Assembly: GCA_030037105.1 (NCBI GenBank)
Contig: JASHRY010000410.1
Span: 1-5,952 of the forward strand
Length of the DNA: 5,952 bases
From: Xanthobacteraceae bacterium
Lineage (GTDB): Bacteria > Pseudomonadota > Alphaproteobacteria > Rhizobiales > Xanthobacteraceae
Reading direction: 5' to 3'
A program made the position numbers and the translations under genes. How positions within the stretch are numbered: position 1 is the first letter of the stretch; every line of letters starts with the position of its first letter. Positions 1 through 5,952 of the stretch are shown here, one piece after another. The notes below the pieces were generated by a model. The model ran no database searches. It was given only the letters and a program-made list of their open reading frames with translations, and was not told the DNA's origin.

Positions 1-145
1 TGTCGCGCTCGACCAGCGCTTTGGTGGCGTCCGCGATCTGCCGCTCGACCAGCCCGCCCATTTCGGCGACCGTGCGCGCGATCTCCTGCAGATCGGTGTC
101 GAAAGCCTTGGCGGTATGGTCGAACCTGGTATTGTGTTCGGTCAT
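1..145 (-). CDS. phoU: PhoU, phosphate-signalling regulator (N-terminal part, runs off the left edge)
   Basis: Only the first 48 codons are in the window, starting at ATG 145-143; the frame is open to the edge. The visible protein begins MTEHNTRFDH and continues through a helical stretch with the IAEMGGL-like segment (VAEMGGLVERQIADA, residues 26-40) and KALVERD, which is the typical start of the PhoU three-helix-bundle repeat. In this family PhoU is a cytoplasmic, metal-binding protein that connects the PstB/PhoR complex and represses PhoR kinase output when phosphate is plentiful. It starts 5 bases after the pstB stop, and the GGTGA serving as its likely Shine-Dalgarno overlaps that stop, so it is almost certainly co-translated with pstB. 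The C-terminal repeat and any downstream phoB are not visible. Confidence 0.9.
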   Translation of the reverse strand, partial: MTEHNTRFDHTAKAFDTDLQEIARTVAEMGGLVERQIADATKALVERD

Positions 146-150
146 GGTGG

Positions 151-962
<812 letters not shown>

Positions 963-966
<4 letters not shown>

Positions 967-1805
967 GATTCTCTTCTCGACCCGACCAGAACGCGCGCGC
1001 AGACGCTTAAGGCGAGCACGGCGAAAGTGATGATGAGGGCGCCGGTCCAAGCCAGCGACTGCCATTCCTTGTACGGACTGAGGGCGAACTGGAAAATCAC
1101 GACCGGAAGGCTCGCCATCGGCGCGTTGAGGTTCGTGCTCCAGAACTGGTTATTGAGCGAGGTGAACAGGAGCGGCGCGGTCTCGCCGCTGATGCGGGCG
1201 ACGGCGAGAAGGACGCCGGTCACCATGCCGGCGCGCGCGGCGCGATAGCAGATGCGCGTGATCGCCATCGAGCGCGGCAGGCCGATCGACGTGGCGGCCT
1301 CGCGCAAGGCGTCGGGAACGAGCGTGAGCATGTCCTCGGTGGTGCGCACGACCACCGGTATGACGATCACGGCAAGCGCCACGCCGCCGGCCCAGCCGGA
1401 GAAGTGCCCCATCGGCGCCACCATCACCTCATAGATGAACAACCCGATCACGATCGAGGGCGCGCTCAAAAGGATATCATTGATGAAGCGCACCACGCCG
1501 GTCAGCCGGTCGTGGCGGCCATATTCGGCCATATAGGTGCCGGCGAGAATGCCGATCGGCGTGCCGATCACGATCGCAAGGACGGTGATGATGAGACTGC
1601 CGATGATCGGATTGAGCAGCCCGCCATTGGCGCCGGGCGGCGGCGTCATCTGCGTGAACACCGTCGACGACAAGCCGCCGAAGCCGTGCCAGAGCAATGC
1701 GCCCAAAATCAGCACCAGCCAGCCCAAGCCGAACAGCGTGGCGGCGAGCGACAGCGCCATGGCGACGGTGTTGCGGCGGCGGCGGACGGCGTAGCGGGCG
1801 GCCAT
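963..1805 (-). CDS. pstA: PstA, phosphate ABC transporter permease
   Basis: This 280-residue integral inner-membrane protein forms the phosphate channel together with PstC. An arginine-rich N-terminus (RYAVRRRRN, residues 4-12) precedes the first hydrophobic segment at about 14-38. Further hydrophobic segments lie at about 67-90, 107-131, 138-155, 190-212 and 251-273, consistent with six membrane spans. The cytoplasmic coupling loop with the EAA-type motif [12 protein letters not shown] is at 168-179, where it should dock on PstB. The strongly conserved segment [19 protein letters not shown] is at 204-222; its charged Arg and Glu match the PstA family. Length is close to E. coli PstA. The ATG at 1805-1803 lies 4 bases after the pstC stop with a GGTGA Shine-Dalgarno overlapping that stop, and the gene's own stop overlaps the pstB start, so translation coupling on both sides is likely. 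Confidence 0.96.
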
Positions 1806-1809
1806 GGCG

Positions 1810-2772
1810 TCACCCGATCCGGCGTTCGATCCGCAGCAGCATGTAGCGCGCCGCCGCGAGGACGATGAAGGTGATGACGAACAGGATCAAACCGAGCGCG
1901 ATCAAGGCCGAAGTATAGAGATCGCCCACCGCCTCGGTGAACTCGTTGGCGATGCTGGCGGAGATGGTGGTGCCGGGCGCCAGCAACGAGGCCGAGACCC
2001 GGTGGGCGTTGCCGATGACGAAGGTCACGGCCATGGTCTCGCCCAGCGCCCGGCCGAGGCCGAGCATGATCCCGCCGATGACGCCGACCCTGGCATAGGG
2101 CAGCACCACGTAGCGCACCACCTCCCAGGTCGTGCAGCCGACGCCGTAGGCGGCCTCCTTGAGCACGGCGGGCACCGCCTCGAACACGTCGCGCGAGATC
2201 GAGGTGACGAACGGCAGCACCATGATGGCGAGGATCAGCCCCGCGGTCAGCATGCCGATGCCGTAAGGCGGGCCGGAGAACAGCGGCGCAATGCCCCGAA
2301 CTTCGCCGAGCGTGCCGATCAGGAGCGGCTGCAGCGTCTGCTGGAGAAACGGAGCGAAGATGAAGAGTCCCCAAATTCCGTAAATGATGCTCGGAACGCC
2401 GGCGAGCAATTCGATGGCGATGCCGATCGGCCGCCGCAGCCATTGCGGGCACAGCTCGGTCAGGAAAAAGGCGATCATCAAGCCCACCGGCACGGCGATC
2501 AGCATCGCAATGAACGACGTGACCAGCGTCCCGTAGATCGGCGCCAGTGCGCCGAACTTCTCGGTGACCGGATTCCACCGCGCGCTCACCAGGAAGCCGA
2601 AACCGAACGTCCTGAGCGCCGGCAGCGAGCCGTCGATCAGCGCGACGATGACGCCGCCCAAGAGCAACAGCACCGCGACGGCGGCGGCGCGGGTCAGATG
2701 GCGGAACGCCGCATCGCCGAGGCGCAACCGATTAAGCACTTTGGCGCGCGCGGTCCCGGCGACGGATATCAT
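1810..2772 (-). CDS. pstC: PstC, phosphate ABC transporter permease
   Basis: With this start the protein has 320 residues, about the length of E. coli PstC, and aligns with it almost from the first membrane span. Hydrophobic spans are visible at about 29-47, 77-105, 116-141, 170-190, 226-255 and 288-312. Family hallmarks are [18 protein letters not shown] (78-95), [25 protein letters not shown] (117-141), the EAA-type loop [15 protein letters not shown] (205-219) and [12 protein letters not shown] (238-249), whose Arg and Glu are conserved in the family. It pairs with PstA as the inner-membrane phosphate channel. I chose ATG 2772-2770 because AGGA sits 7 bases upstream and the N-terminus fits the family. 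The frame is open much further: in-frame ATGs at 2826 and 2940 would give 338 or 376 residues, so the start is less certain than the gene. Confidence 0.93.
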   Translation of the reverse strand: MISVAGTARAKVLNRLRLGDAAFRHLTRAAAVAVLLLLGGVIVALIDGSLPALRTFGFGFLVSARWNPVTEKFGALAPIYGTLVTSFIAMLIAVPVGLMIAFFLTELCPQWLRRPIGIAIELLAGVPSIIYGIWGLFIFAPFLQQTLQPLLIGTLGEVRGIAPLFSGPPYGIGMLTAGLILAIMVLPFVTSISRDVFEAVPAVLKEAAYGVGCTTWEVVRYVVLPYARVGVIGGIMLGLGRALGETMAVTFVIGNAHRVSASLLAPGTTISASIANEFTEAVGDLYTSALIALGLILFVITFIVLAAARYMLLRIERRIG

Positions 2773-2944
2773 CGCAACGTCCTGCAGCGCGACATCAACC
2801 ACCGAACGCCTCCGCGCCCGATCCATCGAGACGCTCAAGCCCCCAAATGATCCACCGGCGGCGGCACAAGATGCCCGCGCGGCGCACCACTGTACAAGGG
2901 GCAAGGCGCGCGAAAATGCCGGCGCCTCGCCCGCCGCCATTGAG
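2773..2944 (-). other. pstS-pstC spacer, no separate gene seen
   Basis: This 172-base gap is the longest break inside the transporter genes. No T-run terminator, Pho box or RNA gene is visible. On the minus strand GGCGGCGG just after the pstS stop can pair with CCGCCGCC about 70 bases later, and a short GGCGC...GCGCC hairpin lies in between, so the spacer may fold. Folding here could give the common pattern of more pstS than pstC message, but that is inference. The pstC frame stays open through the whole gap, which leaves a longer PstC possible. Confidence 0.45.
2780..2783 (-). promoter_or_regulatory. Shine-Dalgarno of pstC (decides the start)
   Basis: On the minus strand AGGA lies 7 bases before the ATG at 2772-2770. 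The alternative ATG at 2826 has only a G-run about 14 bases away, and the ATG at 2940 has no purine-rich site at a usable distance. This supports the 320-residue PstC. Confidence 0.6.
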
Positions 2945-3994
2945 CTAACGCGCCATGGTGGTGTGGAGCGGCTTGCCGCTCGCGTCCTTGATCTCACTCG
3001 CCCAGGCCTTCTCGATCTCGGCCACGATTTTTTTCGGCATCGGCACGTAATCGAGCGCTTCGGCCATCTTGCCGCCCTCGGCATAGGCCCAGGCGAAGAA
3101 CTTCAACGCCGTTGCGGCGGCGGCCGGGTCAGGCGGCTGTTTCGGAATGAGGATGAAAGTGGCCGCCGTCATCGGCCAGGTGGCCGCGCCCGGCTGATTG
3201 GCCAGGATCACGCCGTAGCCCGGGGCCGCGTTCCAGTCGGCGCTGGCGGCGGCGGACTGGAAGGCCTCGCTGGTCGGCGCGACCGGCTTGCCGTCCTTGT
3301 TCACCATCCTGGTATAGACCAGTTTATTCTGCAGCGCGTAGGCGTACTCGACATAGCCGATCGCACCCCTCGTTTGGCTTATATTGTTGGCGACGCCTTC
3401 GTTGCCCTTGGCGCCGAGGCCGACCGGCCATTCGACCGAGGTGGCGGCGCCGACTTGCGATTTCCAATCGGGGCTGACCTCGGCCAGGTAATAGGTGAAG
3501 TTGAAGGTGGTGCCGGAACCGTCCGAGCGGTGGACGACCGCGATCGCCTCTGCCGGAAGCTTGACGTTGGGGTTGAGCGCCTTGATCGCCGGATCGTCCC
3601 AGGTCTTGACCTTGCCGAGGAAGATGGCGGCAAGCGTCGGCCCGTCGAGGACAAGCTCGCCGGCATCGATACCCTCGACATTCACCGCCGGAACGATGCC
3701 GCCCAATACCATCGGGAATTGCATGAGGCCGTATTTGTCGAGGTCGGCGCCCTTGAGCGGCGCGTCGGTCGCGCCGAAGGTTACCGTCCTGGCTTCGATC
3801 TGCTTGATGCCGCCGCCGGAGCCGATCGACTGATAATTGAGCCCGACGCCGGTCTGCTTTTTGTAGGCGTCGGCCCACTTGGCGTAAATCGGGTAGGGAA
3901 ACGTCGCCCCGGCGCCGGAAATTTCGACGGCGGCCGCGGGAACAACCGTCGCAGCCAGAATGCCGGCGACGGCAATCGTTCTCAGGTGTTTCAC
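2945..3994 (-). CDS. pstS: PstS, periplasmic phosphate-binding protein
   Basis: This 349-residue substrate-binding protein captures inorganic phosphate in the periplasm and delivers it to PstC-PstA. Residues 1-22 are a signal peptide: MKHLR, then a hydrophobic core, then a PAAA cleavage region, giving a mature protein starting near [11 protein letters not shown]. All phosphate-contacting positions known from E. coli PstS are present with a constant offset of 21: T31 and F32 in GAGATFP, S59 in SIGSGGG, D77 in GATDAPL, and R156, D158, S160, G161 and T162 in HRSDGSGTT. The length matches the family. The start codon is GTG (3994-3992), supported by an AGGAG Shine-Dalgarno 7 bases upstream and by the signal peptide beginning there. 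There is no lipobox cysteine, so it should be a soluble periplasmic protein. It is the first gene after the Pho box and should be the most strongly starvation-induced product of the locus. Confidence 0.97.
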   Translation of the reverse strand: MKHLRTIAVAGILAATVVPAAAVEISGAGATFPYPIYAKWADAYKKQTGVGLNYQSIGSGGGIKQIEARTVTFGATDAPLKGADLDKYGLMQFPMVLGGIVPAVNVEGIDAGELVLDGPTLAAIFLGKVKTWDDPAIKALNPNVKLPAEAIAVVHRSDGSGTTFNFTYYLAEVSPDWKSQVGAATSVEWPVGLGAKGNEGVANNISQTRGAIGYVEYAYALQNKLVYTRMVNKDGKPVAPTSEAFQSAAASADWNAAPGYGVILANQPGAATWPMTAATFILIPKQPPDPAAAATALKFFAWAYAEGGKMAEALDYVPMPKKIVAEIEKAWASEIKDASGKPLHTTMAR

Positions 3995-4001
3995 GGATGT
4001 T

Positions 4002-4006
4002 CTCCT
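4002..4006 (-). promoter_or_regulatory. Shine-Dalgarno of pstS
   Basis: AGGAG on the minus strand, 7 bases before the GTG start of pstS. It is the strongest ribosome-binding site in the window, fitting a highly expressed binding protein and compensating for the GTG codon. Confidence 0.8.
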
Positions 4007-4059
4007 GTCACGGACTGGCGCGCGGCGCAGGTTGCCGACACGCCGGTTTGGTTCCGCTT

Positions 4060-4069
4060 GCGACGTCGC
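4060..4069. repeat. Short palindrome in the pstS leader
   Basis: GCGACGTCGC is perfectly self-complementary and lies about 65 bases before the pstS start in the untranslated leader. It may add to leader RNA structure or simply reflect high GC content; no function is shown. Confidence 0.3.
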
Positions 4070-4096
4070 GCTCCGCTCCGTCTCACGTCCATATGA

Positions 4097-4110
4097 CGCG
4101 CCGCGGCGCG
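4097..4110. repeat. 14-bp perfect palindrome in the pstS leader
   Basis: CGCGCCGCGGCGCG is perfectly self-complementary and lies about 100 bases before the pstS start. On the minus strand it is followed by TCATATGG, not a T-run, so it is not a factor-independent terminator. It could be a leader hairpin or a dyad protein site. Confidence 0.35.
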
Positions 4111-4152
4111 CAACGGTCGATCGGAGTTAAAGAAACCTGCAGCACCATGCTT

Positions 4153-4165
4153 ACGTGCGGCACGT
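4153..4165. repeat. Inverted repeat near the predicted pstS transcription start
   Basis: ACGTGC-G-GCACGT is an exact 6-bp inverted repeat around one central base. It lies just downstream of the proposed -10, where a repressor site or a 5'-end hairpin would sit. No known regulator motif is recognised. Confidence 0.35.
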
Positions 4166-4171
4166 CACCGT

Positions 4172-4177
4172 TCTATG
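4172..4177 (-). promoter_or_regulatory. Candidate -10 element of the pst promoter
   Basis: CATAGA on the minus strand lies 8 bases downstream of the Pho box, near the spacing expected when the second half of a Pho box replaces the -35. It matches TATAAT at only 3 of 6 positions, which is usual for an activator-dependent promoter but weak as evidence. Transcription would start near 4165, leaving a leader of about 170 bases. Confidence 0.35.
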
Positions 4178-4185
4178 AGCCGCGC

Positions 4186-4203
4186 ATGACAATGGGATGA
4201 CAA
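4186..4203 (-). promoter_or_regulatory. Pho box (PhoB binding site) upstream of pstS
   Basis: The minus strand reads TTGTCATCCCATTGTCAT: two identical 7-bp direct repeats separated by 4 bases, i.e. an 11-bp period. This is the architecture of the PhoB-binding Pho box (CTGTCAT-N4-CTGTCAT consensus), differing only in the first base of each repeat. A degenerate third unit, GGCTCAT, follows at the same period (4175-4181). The box faces pstS and starts 26 bases after the phoR stop, so phosphorylated PhoB is expected to activate a promoter for pstSCAB-phoU under phosphate limitation. Confidence 0.85.
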
Positions 4204-4229
4204 CGGAACCGCCTGATCCGGCAAGAGAT

Positions 4230-5513
4230 TTATTGGCCGGTGGGTGCGGCGGGGGCGGGAAGGTGAACGGTGAAAGTGGCGCCCGCGCCGGGAACGCTTT
4301 CAATGGACAATCGGCCGCGGTGCCGGTTGAGGATATGCTTGACCAGAGCCAGGCCGAGCCCGGTTCCGCCCTGGGCGCGGCTTTCTCTGACATCGACGCG
4401 ATAGAAGCGCTCGGTCAATCGCGGCAGGTGCTCCGGCGCGATACCCGGCCCGTAATCGCGCACGCTAATCCGCGCTTCGGGCTCGCCTTCCACCGACACC
4501 TCCCGCGTCACGGTGATATCGACGCGCTTGCCGGTAGCGCCGTATTTGAGCGCGTTCTCGACCAGGTTCTCGAACACGCGGACCAGCTCGTCGCGGTCGC
4601 CGAGGACCGTCAGTCCGCCCTCGGCCGCGAGGTGAACGATGACGCCGCGGTCGCGGGCCAGGGTTTCGAGACCGTCCACCACCTGGCCGACGATCGGCAC
4701 GAGGTCGACCGGGGTATCCGGGCGGCGGTGCGCGTTGAGCTCGATGCGCGACAGCGACAACAGGTCGTCGATGAGCCGCGCCATGCGCCGCGCTTGCTCC
4801 TGCATGATGGCGAGGAAGCGCTCGCGCGCCTTGGCGTCGTCGCGGGCCGAGCCTTGCAAAGTCTCGATGAAGCCGGAAAGGGCCGCTAGCGGCGTGCGCA
4901 ATTCGTGGCTGGCATTGGCGATGAAGTCGGCGCGCATCTCCTCGACGCGTCGCAACGGCGTGAGGTCGTGAAAGGTCATCAGGATGAGGTCGGGCTTGTT
5001 GAGGTTCGCCTCGCGCTTGACCGGCACCACGATGGTCTCGAACCGGCGGTCGAGCGGGGCATGATCGGAATATTCGACGCGTTGCTCTTCGCCTTGCGCA
5101 TAAGCGCGGCCGATCGCCGCGATCAGCTCCGGCATCCGCAAAGCGAGCGAGACCGGCTCGCCCTGCCGCAGCGCCGGCGCCAGAGAACGCGCGCGCTCGT
5201 TGAGCGCGCGGACGCGGCCGTCGCCGTCAAGCGCGATGACCGCATCCGGCAGGCCGGCAATCACGACCTCAAGCGGGTCCTCAGCGCGCTCGGAGACGGC
5301 GATCGGCCGCGCCAAGCGGCCAGCCTTCTCGCCGCCGCGCTCGGCGAGGAGGCTGGCCGCCGCCACGATGGCGAAGCCCGCCAGCGCATAGCCGACCGCA
5401 AGGGCGCCGAAGATCGCCAATGCCGCGAACACGATCGCCGCCGCCACGGTCACCAACCGCATGCCGCGCCACCAATCGTTGCGCGACGCTCCGCGATCTT
5501 CGTTCAGGCTCAT
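4230..5513 (-). CDS. phoR: PhoR, phosphate-regulon sensor histidine kinase
   Basis: This 427-residue membrane-anchored kinase phosphorylates the response regulator PhoB when phosphate is scarce. Residues about 18-57 are a continuous hydrophobic stretch, long enough for a two-helix hairpin with almost no periplasmic loop, followed by a charged linker. A PAS domain spans about 80-185 (start GLPDAVIALDGDGRV, end MTFHDLTPLRRVEEM). The HisKA domain has the H-box FIANASHELRTPL with phospho-acceptor H203. The ATPase domain has the N-box FENLVENALKYG (314-325, N320), G1 box DYGPGIA (353-359), F-box RLTERFYRVD (365-374) and G2 box GGTGLGLALVKH (382-393). This domain order and the proximity to pst genes mark it as PhoR. 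The lack of a periplasmic sensor fits the family model of sensing through PstSCAB-PhoU. ATG 5513-5511 has only a weak upstream site; M18 (5462) is an alternative. There is no promoter in the 46-base upstream gap, so it is probably co-transcribed with the preceding gene. Confidence 0.95.
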   Translation of the reverse strand: MSLNEDRGASRNDWWRGMRLVTVAAAIVFAALAIFGALAVGYALAGFAIVAAASLLAERGGEKAGRLARPIAVSERAEDPLEVVIAGLPDAVIALDGDGRVRALNERARSLAPALRQGEPVSLALRMPELIAAIGRAYAQGEEQRVEYSDHAPLDRRFETIVVPVKREANLNKPDLILMTFHDLTPLRRVEEMRADFIANASHELRTPLAALSGFIETLQGSARDDAKARERFLAIMQEQARRMARLIDDLLSLSRIELNAHRRPDTPVDLVPIVGQVVDGLETLARDRGVIVHLAAEGGLTVLGDRDELVRVFENLVENALKYGATGKRVDITVTREVSVEGEPEARISVRDYGPGIAPEHLPRLTERFYRVDVRESRAQGGTGLGLALVKHILNRHRGRLSIESVPGAGATFTVHLPAPAAPTGQ

Positions 5514-5559
5514 CCGCTGCGCTCGCCGGCCCGGCCCGCCGCCGGCTCAACCCTGCCAA

Positions 5560-5952
5560 TCAAGGCACGTCGGACTTCTCCCGCGCAAGCTCGGTCATGG
5601 CGTTGATCGGCGTTGCCGCCTGTTGCGCGAGGCGCCGCGCGGTCCGACTGAGCAGCGCTTCGCGCGTTCCCAAGACGACCAATGCGAGCACGAACGGAAT
5701 GACGTAATAAAGAAGGCGGAACAGCAGCAAACCCGCGAGCAAATCTTCCTTGTCGAACTGCCACAGCGCAATCATCATGGCGGCGTCGAACACGCCGAGG
5801 CCGCCAGGGGCGTGGCTGGCAAAGCCGAGCAGCGTGGCGGTAACGAAAATCACGGCCACGGTGACGAAGCCGAGATGGGGCTCGTCGGGCACCAGCATGT
5901 ACATGGCGAGCGCACAGCACGACAAATCGAGGATGCCGATGGCGATCTGAAG
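5560..5952 (-). CDS. YbhN/UPF0104 (LPG synthase transmembrane-like) membrane protein, C-terminal part
   Basis: The frame is open to the right edge, so only the last 130 residues are seen. At least three hydrophobic helices are visible: about 3-21 (ending ALAMYMLVP), about 28-45 (FVTVAVIFVTATLLGFA) and about 74-95 (LLFRLLYYVIPFVLALVVL). Between them lies SHAPGGLGVFDAAMM (46-60), the proline/glycine-rich motif of the flippase-like domain shared by YbhN/UPF0104 proteins and the membrane part of MprF. A hydrophilic tail of about 35 residues ends the protein. MprF also carries a cytoplasmic synthase domain after the membrane part; here the protein ends soon after the helices, so it is a stand-alone membrane type. 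The family is linked to lipid or polyprenyl-carrier handling, but the substrate cannot be named from sequence. It ends 46 bases before phoR on the same strand. An internal TTG at 5925 is not the start because the homologous helix continues upstream of it. Confidence 0.8.
   Translation of the reverse strand, partial: LQIAIGILDLSCCALAMYMLVPDEPHLGFVTVAVIFVTATLLGFASHAPGGLGVFDAAMMIALWQFDKEDLLAGLLLFRLLYYVIPFVLALVVLGTREALLSRTARRLAQQAATPINAMTELAREKSDVP

Larger units (their letters stand above)
3995..4229 (-). promoter_or_regulatory. phoR-pstS intergenic region: promoter and leader
   Basis: This 235-base non-coding stretch carries, in transcription order, the Pho box, the weak -10 candidate, three short inverted repeats and the pstS Shine-Dalgarno. 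No factor-independent terminator separates phoR from it: the only hairpin after the phoR stop (CGGA...TCCG) is short and lacks a T-run. Read-through from phoR into pstS is therefore possible as well as initiation at the Pho promoter. Two very short leader frames (4083-4148 and 3991-4092) have no convincing Shine-Dalgarno. Confidence 0.7.

Noticed and set aside
1804..2850. Plus-strand open frame (348 codons) opposite pstC
   Set aside because: It is full of His, Gln, Arg and Asp runs, the typical antisense shadow of a hydrophobic membrane protein gene in GC-rich DNA. No ribosome-binding site or domain supports it.
4005..4022. CTGTCAC on the plus strand as a second Pho box
   Set aside because: Only one heptamer fits; the next unit at an 11-bp step does not match, and the sequence overlaps the pstS Shine-Dalgarno on the other strand.
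2564..4096. Long plus-strand open frame (510 codons) opposite pstS and pstC
   Set aside because: It is antisense to two well-supported genes, is rich in Arg, Gly, Asp and His in low-complexity style, and matches no family I recognise. Long antisense frames are expected in GC-rich coding DNA.
4083..4148. 21-codon leader frame starting MVLQVSLTP in the pstS leader
   Set aside because: No usable Shine-Dalgarno and no feature of a regulatory leader peptide; likely chance.
4204..4220. Possible terminator hairpin after phoR (CGGA...TCCG)
   Set aside because: The stem is only 4 bp with a 9-base loop and there is no T-run after it on the minus strand.
5525..5546. GCCGGC...GCCGGC hairpin between the membrane protein gene and phoR
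   Set aside because: A 6-bp stem of a self-complementary GC word in a very GC-rich stretch, without a T-run; not convincing as a terminator or operator.
4197..5606. Plus-strand open frames opposite phoR
   Set aside because: They lie wholly antisense to an intact kinase gene with all motifs, and the predicted proteins show no recognisable domain.

Overview
This window is a phosphate-uptake and phosphate-signalling locus read entirely from the minus strand. In transcription order (right to left) it holds the C-terminal part of a multi-pass membrane protein of the YbhN/UPF0104 (lysylphosphatidylglycerol synthase transmembrane-like) family, phoR, pstS, pstC, pstA, pstB and the first 48 codons of phoU. 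The DNA is GC-rich with strongly GC-biased codons. The arrangement phoR-pst-phoU and the style of the proteins suggest an alphaproteobacterium, most likely Rhizobiales (Bradyrhizobium/Xanthobacter-like). That placement is inference from gene order and sequence style, not from a database search.

Region by region: 5560-5952 is the membrane protein, open at the window edge. 5514-5559 is a short gap with no visible promoter or terminator. 4230-5513 is phoR, a PAS-containing sensor kinase. 3995-4229 is the only sizeable non-coding stretch. It starts 26 bases after the phoR stop with a clear Pho box (two identical TTGTCAT heptamers 11 bp apart), followed by a weak -10 candidate and a leader of about 170 bases containing three short inverted repeats. 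2945-3994 is pstS, starting with GTG behind a strong Shine-Dalgarno. 2773-2944 is a 172-base pstS-pstC spacer in which the pstC frame stays open. 963-2772 holds pstC and pstA, 151-966 holds pstB overlapping pstA by 4 bases, and 1-145 is the start of phoU.

How they work together: PstS binds periplasmic phosphate and hands it to the PstC-PstA channel, which PstB ATPase drives. PhoU links transporter state to the PhoR kinase, which phosphorylates PhoB (expected beyond the left edge, not seen). PhoB-P would bind the Pho box before pstS and raise pstSCAB-phoU expression under phosphate starvation. All catalytic and ligand-binding motifs checked are intact, and I see no frameshift, mobile element, RNA gene or CRISPR array.

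I do not find an undescribed system here. The points worth a second look are regulatory: the Pho box and its leader, the uncertain pstC start, the stop/Shine-Dalgarno overlaps, and the membrane-lipid-type gene immediately upstream of phoR.
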